From DASYTH01 sp035942955 (lineage in GTDB: Bacteria; Actinomycetota; Actinomycetes; Mycobacteriales; Pseudonocardiaceae), in contig NZ_DASZCQ010000075.1 of assembly GCF_035942955.1 (NCBI RefSeq), positions 1-64,000 on the forward strand: a DNA stretch of 64,000 nt, given 5' to 3'. Positions 37,227 to 46,756 of this stretch are shown piece after piece. The first letter of the stretch is position 1, and every line of letters begins with the position of its first letter. The translations under genes were made by a program, and so were the position numbers. Below the pieces are notes generated by a model. The model was given only the letters and a program-made list of their open reading frames with translations, was not told the DNA's origin and made no database searches.

Positions 37227-38279
37227 TTGACCGAGCCCGCGGGCGACGTGCCCCCGACCAGCACGCCGGCGCGCGACGCCCAGCTGCTCGAGCGAACCGT
37301 GTTCGAGGTCAAGCGGGTGATCGTCGGGCAGGACCGCCTGGTGGAGCGGATGCTGGTGGGTCTGCTGTCCAAGGGCCACCTGCTGCTCGAGGGCGTGCCC
37401 GGCGTGGCCAAGACGCTGGCCGTGGAGACGTTCGCGCGGGTGGTCGGCGGCTCGTTCTCCCGGGTGCAGTTCACCCCCGACCTGGTGCCCGCCGACATCC
37501 TCGGCACCCGGATCTACCGGCAGGGCAAGGAGAGCTTCGACGTCGAGCTCGGCCCGGTGGTGGCCAACTTCGTGCTCGCCGACGAGATCAACCGGGCGCC
37601 GGCCAAGGTGCAGTCGGCGATGCTCGAGGTGATGGCCGAGCGGCACGTGTCGATCGGCGGCCAGACCTTCCCGATGCCCGACCCGTTCCTGGTGCTGGCC
37701 ACCCAGAACCCGATCGAGAACGAGGGCGTCTACCCGCTGCCCGAGGCGCAGCGCGACCGGTTTCTGTTCAAGATCATCGTGGACTACCCGACCGCCGAGG
37801 AGGAGCGGGAGATCGTCTACCGGATGGGCGTGAACCCGCCGGAGCCGCACCAGGTGCTCACCCCGGCCGAGCTGGTCCGCCTGCAGGGCGTCGCGTCCAC
37901 CGTCTTCGTGCACCACGCGCTGGTCGACTACGCGGTGCGGCTGGTGCTGGCCACCCGCACCCCCGGCGAGCACGGGCTCACCGACGTCGCCGGCTGGGTC
38001 GCCTACGGCGCGTCCCCGCGGGCCAGCCTCGGCATCGTCGCCTCCTCGCGCGCGCTGGCCCTGGTCCGCGGCCGCGACTACGTGCTGCCGCAGGACATGG
38101 TCGACGTCATCCCGGACGTGCTGCGGCACCGGCTGGTGCTGTCCTACGACGCGCTGGCCGACGGCGTGCCGATCGACCACATCATCACCAGGGTGATGCA
38201 GACCGTGCCGCTGCCCCAGGTGTCGGCGCGGCCCCAGGTCGGCCACGCGGCGCCGGTGGGTGTGTCCGGCCGGCCATGA
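37227..38279 (+). CDS. moxR: MoxR-family AAA ATPase
   Basis: AAA ATPase (350 aa) of the MoxR group, equivalent to Rv1479. Walker A is GVPGVAKT and Walker B is FVLADEIN; LATQNPIENEGVYPLPEAQRD (about residues 158-178) is the family hallmark. MoxR proteins act as chaperones with DUF58 and VWA partners, which follow here in an overlapping operon. The TTG at 37227 is chosen since GAGGAGG lies 8 bases before it; an upstream in-frame GTG at 37197 has no ribosome site. Confidence 0.92.
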   Translation: MTEPAGDVPPTSTPARDAQLLERTVFEVKRVIVGQDRLVERMLVGLLSKGHLLLEGVPGVAKTLAVETFARVVGGSFSRVQFTPDLVPADILGTRIYRQGKESFDVELGPVVANFVLADEINRAPAKVQSAMLEVMAERHVSIGGQTFPMPDPFLVLATQNPIENEGVYPLPEAQRDRFLFKIIVDYPTAEEEREIVYRMGVNPPEPHQVLTPAELVRLQGVASTVFVHHALVDYAVRLVLATRTPGEHGLTDVAGWVAYGASPRASLGIVASSRALALVRGRDYVLPQDMVDVIPDVLRHRLVLSYDALADGVPIDHIITRVMQTVPLPQVSARPQVGHAAPVGVSGRP

Positions 38280-39223
38280 GCCGCGACAAGCGTGAGAAGA
38301 AGCGCCCGCGCTGGGCGCCGCCGATCCTGCAGGGCGACCGGATGGAGGCGGGCCTTCGGCTGCTCGAGCTGGACGTGCGGCGCAAGCTCGACGGGCTGCT
38401 GCAGGGCAATCATCTCGGTCTGGTGCCCGGCCCCGGCTCGGAGCCGGGGGAGGCGCGGACCTACCAGCCCGGCGACGACGTGCGGCGGATGGACTGGGCG
38501 GTCACCGCCCGCACCACGGTCCCGCACATCCGGGAGACCGTCGCCGACCGGGAGCTGGAGACCTGGATCGTGGTGGACCTGTCGCCCAGCCTGGACTTCG
38601 GCACCGCGGCGTGCGAGAAGCGCGACCTCGTGGTGTCCGCGGTCGCCGCGGTCGCGCACCTGACCGGCGGTGGCGGCAACCGGATCGGCGCGGTGATCGC
38701 CACCGGGGACCGCACGATCCGGCTGCCGGCCCGCGGCGGGCTGGCCTACGCGCGCGGGCTGGTGCGCCAGGTCGCCATGACGCCGCGCGCGCCGGAGGGC
38801 ACCCGCGGCGATCTGGCCGACGCGGTCGAGCAGCTGCGCCGGCCACCGCGCAGGCGCGGGCTCGCGGTGATCATCTCCGACTTCCTGGGGCCGACCACCT
38901 GGCAGCGGCCGCTGCGCGCGCTGGCCGCCCGGCACGACCTGATCGCCATCGAGGTGCTCGACCCCCGGGACATCGACCTGCCGGACGTCGGCACCGTCGT
39001 GCTGGCCGACCCGGAGACCGGCCGGCAGCGCGAGGTGCACGCGTCCGCGTTGCTACGCAAGGAGTTCGGCGCCGCGGCGGCCGAGCATCGGGCTGAGGTG
39101 GCGGCCGCGATCCGGCGCGCCGGCGGAGGTCATCTGGTGCTGCGCACCGACTCGGACTGGATCGCCGACACCGTCCGGTTCGTCGTCGCCCGCAAGCGCC
39201 GGTGGTCGGGAGGAGTGGCCTGA
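38276..39223 (+). CDS. DUF58 domain protein of the MoxR operon
   Basis: A 315-aa protein equivalent to Rv1480. The DUF58 core is GPGSEPGEARTYQPGDDVRRMDW (positions about 50-72), then VVDLSPSLDFG, a degenerate VWA metal site. It has no membrane helix. The start overlaps the moxR stop (ATGA) and its end overlaps the next start by one base, so the three genes form a coupled unit. In this family the DUF58 protein is thought to link the ATPase to its client. Confidence 0.9.
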   Translation: MSRDKREKKRPRWAPPILQGDRMEAGLRLLELDVRRKLDGLLQGNHLGLVPGPGSEPGEARTYQPGDDVRRMDWAVTARTTVPHIRETVADRELETWIVVDLSPSLDFGTAACEKRDLVVSAVAAVAHLTGGGGNRIGAVIATGDRTIRLPARGGLAYARGLVRQVAMTPRAPEGTRGDLADAVEQLRRPPRRRGLAVIISDFLGPTTWQRPLRALAARHDLIAIEVLDPRDIDLPDVGTVVLADPETGRQREVHASALLRKEFGAAAAEHRAEVAAAIRRAGGGHLVLRTDSDWIADTVRFVVARKRRWSGGVA

Positions 39224-40215
39224 TGTTCGGACTGAGCCTGCAGCGCTTCAGCTCGCCGTGGTGGTTCCTGCTGCTCGTGGTGATCGCCGGGCTGGCCCTC
39301 GGGTACATCGTGGTGCAGCGGTTGCGCCGCAAGCGAATGATGCGCTTCACCAACCTGGAGCTGCTGGACAAGGTGATGCCGCGCAAGCCGAGCCGGTGGC
39401 GGCACCTGCCGGCGATCGTGCTGGTCGGAGCGCTCGTCCTGCTGACCACCGCGATGGCCGGGCCGACGGCCGAGCAGAAGGTGCCGCGCAACCGGGCGAC
39501 CGTGCTGCTGGTGATCGACGTGTCGCTGTCCATGCAGGCCACCGACGTCAAGCCGACCCGGCTGGACGCGGCGAAGGTGGCCGCGAAGTCGTTCACCGAG
39601 GGCCTCACGCAGGGGATCAACCTCGGCCTGATCTCCTTCGCCGGCACCGCGACGGTTCTGGTCGGGCCGACCACCGACCGCCAGCCGGTGATCAAGGCCA
39701 TCGACGGGCTGCGGCTGGCCCAGTCCACCGCCACCGGTGAGGCGATCTTCGCCGCGCTGCAGTCGATCGAGAGCTTCTCCCAGGTGGTCAGCGGGCCGGA
39801 GGGGCCGCCCCCGGCGCGGATCGTGCTGATGACCGACGGCAAGCAGACCATTCCCACACCCAACGGCGAGGACCCCCGCGGCGCCTTCACGGCGGCCCGC
39901 GCGGCGGCCGAGCGGAAGATCCCGATCTCCACGATCTCGTTCGGCACCGAGCAAGGCGAGGTCTCGATCGACGGCAAGGATCAGCTCGTCCCGGTCGACG
40001 ACGAGTCGATGCGCGAGATCGCCCGGCTGTCCGGCGGCGAGTTCTACAAGGCCGCCACCGCCGAGCAGCTCCGCTCGGTCTACGACACCCTGGGTGAGCA
40101 GATCGGCTATGAGATCAAGGACGCCGACGCCAGCCGGCCGTGGCTGATGCTCGGCACGCTGGCCGCCCTGATTGCCGCCGGCAGCGCCCTCATGATCAGC
40201 CAACGCATACCCTGA
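39223..40215 (+). CDS. VWA-domain membrane protein
   Basis: A 330-aa membrane protein equivalent to Rv1481. Two helices near the N-terminus (about residues 13-33 and 57-77) and one at the end (about 305-325) flank a VWA domain. The metal-binding DVSLSMQATD (DxSxS) is near residue 100, and MTDGKQT supplies the later aspartate. It overlaps the DUF58 gene stop (TGATG) and follows GGGAGGAG. Together with MoxR and DUF58 it forms the usual envelope-maintenance module. Confidence 0.92.
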   Translation: MFGLSLQRFSSPWWFLLLVVIAGLALGYIVVQRLRRKRMMRFTNLELLDKVMPRKPSRWRHLPAIVLVGALVLLTTAMAGPTAEQKVPRNRATVLLVIDVSLSMQATDVKPTRLDAAKVAAKSFTEGLTQGINLGLISFAGTATVLVGPTTDRQPVIKAIDGLRLAQSTATGEAIFAALQSIESFSQVVSGPEGPPPARIVLMTDGKQTIPTPNGEDPRGAFTAARAAAERKIPISTISFGTEQGEVSIDGKDQLVPVDDESMREIARLSGGEFYKAATAEQLRSVYDTLGEQIGYEIKDADASRPWLMLGTLAALIAAGSALMISQRIP

Positions 40216-40330
40216 GCTGGACAACGCATAACTAACCTGACTACTACAGTGGATCCCCGATATTCCACCCCGGACGGTCCAGATAATCTCAACGCGCGTG
40301 GGGTTGACTCGAAGGGTGCGAGGAGAACGC

Positions 40331-41035
40331 GTGGGACGGTCTGTTCTGGTCACCGGTGGTAACCGCGGAATCGGGTTGGCGATCGCCCGCGCGTTCGCCG
40401 CGCAGGGCGACAAAGTGGCGATCACGCATCGGGGATCCGGTGTCCCGGAGGGACTGTTCGGGGTTCGCTGCGACGTCACCGACACGGCGCAGATCGACGC
40501 CGCGTTCGGTGACGTGGAGGACGCCCACGGCCCGGTCGAGGTGCTCGTGTCCAACGCCGGCATGACCGATGACACGCTGCTCATGCGGATGGGCGAGGAG
40601 CAGTTCACTCGAGTGCTCGACGCCAACCTCACCGGCGCGTACCGGGTCGCCAAGCGGGCCTGCCGGGGAATGCTCAGGGCGCGCTGGGGTCGGATGATCT
40701 TCATCTCCTCCGTCAGTGGGATGGCGGGTTCACCGGGTCAGGTGAACTACGCCGCGAGCAAGGCCGGCCTGATCGGCCTTGCCCGATCGATCACCCGCGA
40801 GCTGGGCTCCCGCAGCATCACCGCCAACGTGATCACCCCGGGTTTCATCACGACCGACATGTCCGCCGCCGTGACCGACGAGCGCCGCGACCAGATCCTC
40901 ACCCAGGTACCCGCCGGCCGGTACGGCGAGCCCGACGAGGTGGCCGCCGCGGTAACGTTCCTTGCCTCGGACGCCGCCGGCTACATCACGGGAGCCGTGC
41001 TGCCGGTCGACGGCGGCCTTGGCATGGGCCACTAA
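40331..41035 (+). CDS. fabG: 3-oxoacyl-ACP reductase FabG (MabA-like)
   Basis: NADPH-dependent short-chain reductase of the type II fatty acid cycle (234 aa). The cofactor motif is TGGNRGIG, NAG follows, and the catalytic set is S in ISSVSG with Y and K in NYAASKAG. The downstream gene is inhA, the same order as mabA-inhA in mycobacteria. The GTG at 40331 follows GAGGAG; the upstream extension to 40298 lies in the probable promoter, where TAATCT near 40284 could be a -10 box. Confidence 0.94.
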   Translation: MGRSVLVTGGNRGIGLAIARAFAAQGDKVAITHRGSGVPEGLFGVRCDVTDTAQIDAAFGDVEDAHGPVEVLVSNAGMTDDTLLMRMGEEQFTRVLDANLTGAYRVAKRACRGMLRARWGRMIFISSVSGMAGSPGQVNYAASKAGLIGLARSITRELGSRSITANVITPGFITTDMSAAVTDERRDQILTQVPAGRYGEPDEVAAAVTFLASDAAGYITGAVLPVDGGLGMGH

Positions 41036-41055
41036 CGACTCCCGGGAGGCACCGC

Positions 41056-41823
41056 GTGGCGGGACTGCTCGACGGCAAGCGTCTGCTCATCACCGGCGTG
41101 ATCACCGACTCGTCGATCGCGTTCCACACCGCCAAGGTGGCCCAGGAACAGGGCGCCGACGTCGTGCTGACCGGGTTCGGCCGGATGAGCCTTGTGGAGC
41201 GGATCGCCGCCCGGCTGCCGCAGACCCCGCCCGTGCTCGAGCTGGACGTCACCAACACCGAGCACCTCGACGGCCTCGCCGACCGGGTCGCCGAGCACGT
41301 CGACGGCCTCGACGGCGTGCTCCACTCGATCGCCTACGCGCCCCCGTCCTGCCTCGGCGAGGCCTTCCTCGACGCGCCATGGGAGGACGTCGCCACCGCC
41401 GTCCAGGTGTCCGCCTACTCGCTGAAGTCCCTCGCGGTGGCGTGTCTTCCGCTGATGAAGTCGGGCGGCTCGATCGTCGGCCTCGACTTCGACGCCCGCA
41501 TCGCCTGGCCCGCCTACAACTGGATGGGCGTCGCCAAGGCGGCGCTGGAGTCCACCGCCCGCTACCTGGCCCGCGAGTTGGGCCCGCAGGGCATCAGGGT
41601 CAACCTCGTCGCCGCCGGCCCGCTGGGGACGATGGCCGCCAAGTCCATCCCCGGCTTCAACCAGCTCCGCGACGCCTGGGGTGAGCGCGCCCCCCTCGGC
41701 TGGGACACCGCCGACGCCACCCCGGTCGCCAAGTCGATCTGCGCACTCCTCTCTGACTGGCTCCCCGCCACCACGGGCTCCATGGTCTGGGTCGACGGCG
41801 GAGTTCACGCCCTGGGCATGTAG
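41056..41823 (+). CDS. inhA: Enoyl-ACP reductase InhA
   Basis: NADH-dependent enoyl-ACP reductase (255 aa), the last step of the fatty acid elongation cycle. Family marks are GVITDSSIAFHTAKVAQ, HSIAYAP (position of the isoniazid-related serine in M. tuberculosis) and the catalytic Y and K in AYNWMGVAKAALES. It is 20 bp downstream of fabG, so they share a transcript. In mycobacteria hemH follows directly; here a minus-strand island of 4.9 kb lies between. Its last 19 bases overlap the convergent DUF397 gene. Confidence 0.95.
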   Translation: MAGLLDGKRLLITGVITDSSIAFHTAKVAQEQGADVVLTGFGRMSLVERIAARLPQTPPVLELDVTNTEHLDGLADRVAEHVDGLDGVLHSIAYAPPSCLGEAFLDAPWEDVATAVQVSAYSLKSLAVACLPLMKSGGSIVGLDFDARIAWPAYNWMGVAKAALESTARYLARELGPQGIRVNLVAAGPLGTMAAKSIPGFNQLRDAWGERAPLGWDTADATPVAKSICALLSDWLPATTGSMVWVDGGVHALGM

Positions 41824-42053
41824 GCGACAAATCGCCGCCACGCCGGCACATCGAAGGTCAGCACCGGTCCCCCGACGTTCTTGGAGTCGCGGACGAATGT
41901 GGCCGCATCCAGCGCGACCTCGACACAGTCGCTTCCGACCCCTCCCTGGCTGTGGCTGCTCTTTCTCCACGCGGACGCATCAAGCGCCACCTCGACGCAG
42001 TTACTGTTGATACCGCCGCTAAAGCTGCTTTTCCTCCAGTCGGTCCGGGGCAT
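41805..42053 (-). CDS. DUF397 domain protein with a duplicated motif
   Basis: An 82-aa protein of the DUF397 family, which in actinomycetes accompanies XRE/DUF5753 regulators. The block WRKSSFSGGINSNCVEVALD is followed at once by a second, WRKSSHSQGGVGSDCVEVAL, and then the usual DSK and W-x2-F end, so the N-terminal half of the domain is repeated. The ATG at 42053 is preferred; ATG at 42122 would overlap the regulator gene by over 100 bases. The family role is thought to be as partner or antitoxin to the XRE protein. Confidence 0.7.
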   Translation of the reverse strand: MPRTDWRKSSFSGGINSNCVEVALDASAWRKSSHSQGGVGSDCVEVALDAATFVRDSKNVGGPVLTFDVPAWRRFVAYMPRA

Positions 42054-42782
42054 CCGGGTCAGCTCGCTGTCGGTCGTAGTCGTTTGCCAGGGTGGCAAGC
42101 CACTCCCGAGATTCTCGCTCATCGAGGGCAATATTCGCGATGACCGGTATCAAAGTGCGGTAGCCCTCGACGTACTGCGGGTCTTCCAAGAACAACCCGC
42201 TGAAGTACCCGTCAAGATAGACCAATGGCTGGTGGTCGACGTACTGAAACAGGCGAAATGCCCCGCCGAACGTGTGTCGAGCATCGTTCAATGCCGGGAC
42301 CACCCTTATGTTCACCTGCGGCAATCCGTCAAGCAGCAGCGACTTCGGCACTTGGTCGTGCATGATCGTCGGATTGCCGACCACCGGCCGAAGAGCCGCT
42401 CGTGCACGAAGAACGTGAACAGCGCGGGGTGCGGTCGGTGCAGGACTTGTTGCCGGTCCGTCCTGACCAGCACCGCAAGCTCGATGTCGTCGTATGGGTA
42501 GACCGGGTCCGTGTCGGCGCACGAAGTGGCCGAGCCCGGGCTCGGCTTCGCGGCACATGCGTGCAGCTCGGCGCCGTAGATGCCATATACCCCACAGAAC
42601 GCGAGATAGATGATCACATCGACCTCGCTGAGATGGAGATGGCCGAGTTCGGCCCGCGAGATCGTCGTCGTCGACCAGCCGAGCTCCTGACTCAGCTCGG
42701 TCTCGGTCAGGCCGGCGGCCTCGCGGAAACTCCACTCCAACGGATCATCCGCGCGGCGGCTGGCCACCGGCGCAATGGTCAC
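42019..42782 (-). pseudogene. Frameshifted XRE/DUF5753 regulator
   Basis: The first part, from the GTG at 42782, encodes an XRE HTH (REAAGLTETELSQELGW and STTTISRAELGHL), then reads VRTDRQQVLHRPHPALFTFF. Near 42385-42395 the frame changes by one base; the other frame continues with RPVVGNPTIMHDQVPKSLL and DARHTFGGAFRLFQY to 42019. Joined, the parts follow the DUF5753 pattern, but about 60 residues between the HTH and the DUF5753 core are missing. The gene is therefore likely dead, or the sequence has an error at one site. Its start overlaps the stop of the helical-repeat gene upstream. Confidence 0.75.
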
Positions 42783-45082
42783 CGGCCGCCGGCAAGCAGG
42801 TAGTCGAGCGCGGCGAGAAACTCGTGGGCCGGCTGGCCGAGGTCGCGTTCGCGGGCGGCCAGATACTCCGGGGTTCGCATCGCCGGCAGGGCATGGCGGG
42901 CGATGGCGACGGCGTCCTCGTAGCGGCCGGTGAGCTGGTAGGCCTGGATCAGCTCGGTGGCGGCCTTGGCCTGCTCGACGAACGTGCCGGGGTCGGTGCG
43001 GTCGCCGGCGAGGTCGGCGAGGAAGCCGTACACCGCGGCCGCGGCGTCGAGCCGGCGGGCGTCGACGCTGAGGCACACGGCCTGGTATCCGCGGCGGGCG
43101 CAGTCGTGCCGCAGCTCGGCCGCAACGCCGGGACGGGCCATGGCATGCCGCAGTGCCCGCAGCGCGGCATCGCGCACCCGCGGCCGGGGCAGCGCGATGC
43201 TGTCCAGCACGACGGCGAAGCCGGGCACGTGCACCGGCGCCGAGACTTCGGACTGCACGGGCGGGACGGGCGTCGCGGCAAGGAGCGCGAGGATGTCGTC
43301 GGTGTGCCGGTCGACGAACGAGCCCGGCTCGATCTTCGAGTGCATGACACCGATGTGCGTCATGGCCACCGCCATCAACCACGTTTGCCCGTCGGTGGTG
43401 TGCTGCCCGGACTCGATGACCGTGCGCAGGCCCGCGGACGCCGTCGCCTCCGCGGACGCCGAGTCGCCCAGCGTGTGGTAGCGCTTGGCGATGTTGTTGT
43501 CGATCACCGCGCCGACCCCGATCCGTTGGGTGAGGTCAGTCAGATGCGGGAGATGCTCGCGCGCGGTGAGGAGGTCCTGTAGTGCTGAGCGGGTGCGGCC
43601 GGCCCGGTCGGCGATGCGGGACCGCACGATCAGGGACTCCACGAGCGAGGGGCAGGCGTCCTGGGTGATTTCGTGCAGCAGCGTGGCGCCCTCACAGGCG
43701 TCGTCGATGAGTTGGGCCGCGGTCTCGCCGTCCGCGGCCTGCTCGGCGAATCGTGCCCAGCCGAGGAGTTTGTCGGTGACGAAGCTGAGGTCGCGTGACC
43801 CGGTGACCAACGCCTCGGGGACCCGGACCGACCGGTACAGCTCGACGACCTTCCGCAACGCGGTGAGCAGCTCCCCGACCGGGACGTTGCCCGCGGTTGC
43901 GACCGCGCGTGCCTGGGTCAGCAGCGCCTCGACGTGCGTCTCGACCAACGCGCCGCCGGACAGCGACGACATCGTGCCGGACGACTCGGCGGCGGCCCTG
44001 GCCCGAGCCAGGTACGTCTCGGCCTGCTCGAGCGCCAGCGACCGGCGGGCGAGCACGGTCAACGCCTTGACGTGCATCGGGAGGTAGCGGTCGCGGTCGG
44101 CGTCCACCAGCTCCTGGGTGAGCTCCGTCAGTTGGGTGAGCTCGGCGACGGCGGCGGGGTCACCCTCGTCGGCGAGATCGGCCAGCGCCAGCCGGGTGCC
44201 CACCAGAGCCGCCACCATGGCATCCCGGTCGACCGGCTGGAGATAGGCGAGCACCTCGCCGGGCTGGAGGCCGATCTCGTCGCGCTTGCCGCGTGCCACC
44301 GCGTCGGCCAGGATCAGCGCATCGGCCTGGGTGGCCGGGATCCGTGCGTTGACGCCCCGCACGTACCACGCCGGGTCGTCGAGGAGCCGCTCGAACAGCT
44401 CCCGCGCCAGCGCGAACTGCGTGCGGGCCTCGTCGTTCCGGCCGGCCCGCAGGAGCCGGTTGGCCAGCGCGTGGTGCGCGATGGCGACGTCGGCACAGGG
44501 CGATCCGAGGCAGGCGAACAGCTCGGCGCGCACGTACCTGGCCGCGGTCTCGACCGCCGCGGCGTGGTCCCCGTTCTCGGCCTGGCAGCGGGACAGCACC
44601 CGCAGCGCGTTGGGCGCGACCGCGGCGACCGTGTAGCTGACCGTCCCGTCGAGCCCGGCCAGGTCGACGGCCTCGCGTGCGATCGGGAGCGCCTGGCGGG
44701 GCGCGCCGATCTCGAGGAGCGACTCGGCCCGGTGGGCCAGCAGGGTGATCCGCTCCGCGACGTCGGCGGGCTCGGCCGGCGCGTCGAGCGCGAGCAGCCG
44801 GTCGAGCACGGTGTCGGCGAGGAAGCGCAGCGCGGCGCTGTCGACCGGCAGCAGCTCGCGGACGACGGCGAGCTGGTCGGCGTCCAGCTCTCTGGCCACT
44901 GCCGTCAGCACCTCGGCCATCGGCTGCCCCGTGGCGATCGCCACCCGCATCGCCGGTCGCAGCGAACCGGGCAGGCCGCGCCGAACCGCCGCCGCCAGCG
45001 CGTCCATGTGGTGCGGCTCCCGCTGCGCGAGGCGGGTCAGCACGGTCAGCGCGTGCTCGGTCTGCCCGTCACTGAACCGCAT
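42779..45082 (-). CDS. Large helical-repeat (TPR-like) protein of the STAND island
   Basis: A 767-aa, almost wholly alpha-helical protein. Repeated pairs of amphipathic helices rich in Ala and Leu (for example AQREPHHMDALAAAV, AIAHHALANRLLRAG, AIARHALPAM) suggest TPR-like or HEAT-like superhelix. No enzyme motif is visible. The ATG at 45082 overlaps the end of the STAND NTPase gene by 14 bases, so the two are coupled. In fused STAND proteins such repeats form the sensor domain; here that part would be a separate chain. Function inferred only. Confidence 0.72.
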   Translation of the reverse strand: MRFSDGQTEHALTVLTRLAQREPHHMDALAAAVRRGLPGSLRPAMRVAIATGQPMAEVLTAVARELDADQLAVVRELLPVDSAALRFLADTVLDRLLALDAPAEPADVAERITLLAHRAESLLEIGAPRQALPIAREAVDLAGLDGTVSYTVAAVAPNALRVLSRCQAENGDHAAAVETAARYVRAELFACLGSPCADVAIAHHALANRLLRAGRNDEARTQFALARELFERLLDDPAWYVRGVNARIPATQADALILADAVARGKRDEIGLQPGEVLAYLQPVDRDAMVAALVGTRLALADLADEGDPAAVAELTQLTELTQELVDADRDRYLPMHVKALTVLARRSLALEQAETYLARARAAAESSGTMSSLSGGALVETHVEALLTQARAVATAGNVPVGELLTALRKVVELYRSVRVPEALVTGSRDLSFVTDKLLGWARFAEQAADGETAAQLIDDACEGATLLHEITQDACPSLVESLIVRSRIADRAGRTRSALQDLLTAREHLPHLTDLTQRIGVGAVIDNNIAKRYHTLGDSASAEATASAGLRTVIESGQHTTDGQTWLMAVAMTHIGVMHSKIEPGSFVDRHTDDILALLAATPVPPVQSEVSAPVHVPGFAVVLDSIALPRPRVRDAALRALRHAMARPGVAAELRHDCARRGYQAVCLSVDARRLDAAAAVYGFLADLAGDRTDPGTFVEQAKAATELIQAYQLTGRYEDAVAIARHALPAMRTPEYLAARERDLGQPAHEFLAALDYLLAGGR

Positions 45083-46667
45083 CGAACACACCGAGCAGCG
45101 CGGGATCGTCGGCGAGGGCCCGGCCGACGAGGTGCTCGCCGAGCAGGTCCGGTTGGACACCCTGCAACCAGGCCGTCCCCGGGTAGAGCCGGTGGAACAG
45201 CTCGGCCACGTCGTCGAGCACGGCGGCCGGCTGGTCGGCCAGCAGCGGGCAGGTGCGCAGGAGCGCGACGGCCTCCGTGGGGTGGGCGATCTGCCCGGCG
45301 AGAGTGATCAGGGCGGCCGCCTGCCGCATCGGGCGGCCGGCGAGGTGCGGCAGGCTCAGCGCGCGGGCGCCGTCGTCCCACAGCGCCTGCTCACGACGCA
45401 GCGCCGCGTCCAGCAGCGTCCCGGCCGCCTTGCCGGGGTCGCCGAGCGCGGCCTCGAGTGCGGCCAGATGCAGGAACAGGACGCGGTCGAAGTCGTCCTC
45501 GGTGAACGCCTGGGCGACCGTGGCCGGGACGGTGCCGAGCACGTCGCCGAAATGGCGCGCGGCCTCGGTCACCACGGCGGGGCGGTCGGCAACGGCCGGT
45601 ACGAGCGGGCCGAGTCGGGTGACCGTGGTGGCGGGCCCGGTCAGCAGGTCGCCCACGCTGCCGTGGGTCCGGGACACCTCGTCCCACCATTCCCCGCGGG
45701 CCCTGGCGAGCAGCACGCAGCGCACCCTGGTCGCGCGGCCCGTCAGCGCCGCCGCGATCAGCTCGATGACCTCCCTGCGCCGGGTCTCGGCATAGTCGAT
45801 GACGACGAACAGGTCGCCGCGCCACCGGAGGAGGTCGGCGGCCCACGCGTCCCGACCGTCCACATCGGACACGAGGAAGCCCGAGCGCCACCCCGCCGCG
45901 CTCGCCCGCAGCGCCGCCTCGATGAGCAGCCGGGTCTTGCCCATGCCGCCGGGCCCGCTGACCAGGCGCACCCGGAGGGGGTCGGGCGCGTCGCGCCACC
46001 GCTCCAGCTCCGCCAGCTCGGTGTCCCGGCCGTTGAACGGCACCACGCGGTAGGCGGCCCGCAACAACGCGCTCGGCGGGTGCAGCACCGGCGTCCACGT
46101 CGACGTGACCAGGCTCAGCACGTCGGCCCCGCGGCCGGCGGCCAGCGCGGCGGTCTCCGCCGGCGCCGCGTCGAGGCGCTCGAGCACCTCCTGCCGGAAC
46201 GCGAGCTCGAGCCCGGGGAGGAGCGCCGCGTCGGCGACGAGGATCCGGTAGGCGTCGGTCACCACCCGCCGGCACACGGCTTCCTCCGCCTCGCCAAGCT
46301 GGCGCAGCCTCGGCCGGGCCGCGTCCAGCACCGCGGCGGCAACCCGCTCGGCGTCCATCCCCAGTCTGGCAATTCCGCGCAGGTTCAGCCCGTACGAAGC
46401 CAGAATCTCGGCGGCTCCGGACAGTCCGGCCCGCAGGTCGTCCCCGCCGAGCCGCTCCCCGTCGGCCCACGCCTCGACACCCGTCGTGATCCGCTTGACC
46501 GCCTGGTCGTACACCGAGCCGCGCCCCTTCGCCAGGCGCGCGGTGATGGCGTTGATCGCCGTGTCCGCGGCGACGCCCACCCCGGCGACCGGCCCGGCCA
46601 GCGCCGTGGTCACCAGTGCCTTGGCAAGCCCGACCGCCATGGCACGCACGTCCGCGCGCTCGGCCAT
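45069..46667 (-). CDS. STAND/NACHT-like P-loop NTPase
   Basis: A 532-aa protein. Residues 1-200 are helical, resembling the N-terminal helical regions before NACHT-type ATPases. The motif VVPFNGRDTELAEL (about 208-221) precedes a P-loop GPGGMGKTR (238-246) and a Walker B LFVVIDYAE (286-294), then VRCVLLARARGEWW as a sensor strand. This is the layout of signal-transducing STAND ATPases, many of which act in defence. The C-terminus stops soon after the ATPase, and the helical-repeat part is encoded by the next gene. The ATG at 46667 has GGAGG close upstream. The effector type is unclear. Confidence 0.75.
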   Translation of the reverse strand: MAERADVRAMAVGLAKALVTTALAGPVAGVGVAADTAINAITARLAKGRGSVYDQAVKRITTGVEAWADGERLGGDDLRAGLSGAAEILASYGLNLRGIARLGMDAERVAAAVLDAARPRLRQLGEAEEAVCRRVVTDAYRILVADAALLPGLELAFRQEVLERLDAAPAETAALAAGRGADVLSLVTSTWTPVLHPPSALLRAAYRVVPFNGRDTELAELERWRDAPDPLRVRLVSGPGGMGKTRLLIEAALRASAAGWRSGFLVSDVDGRDAWAADLLRWRGDLFVVIDYAETRRREVIELIAAALTGRATRVRCVLLARARGEWWDEVSRTHGSVGDLLTGPATTVTRLGPLVPAVADRPAVVTEAARHFGDVLGTVPATVAQAFTEDDFDRVLFLHLAALEAALGDPGKAAGTLLDAALRREQALWDDGARALSLPHLAGRPMRQAAALITLAGQIAHPTEAVALLRTCPLLADQPAAVLDDVAELFHRLYPGTAWLQGVQPDLLGEHLVGRALADDPALLGVFDAVQ

Positions 46668-46756
46668 GCCGCCTCCGCCGATTCCCTCGCACCCCGGTCC
46701 GGCCCATGGGTGGGCCCTGCACCATCATGTCGGATGACGGTGGCCGTGGATATGAG

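Noticed and set aside
36470..38275. Long plus-strand frame upstream of the DUF58 gene
   Set aside because: It runs out of frame through mobA and moxR and lacks homology; the DUF58 protein starts at 38276.
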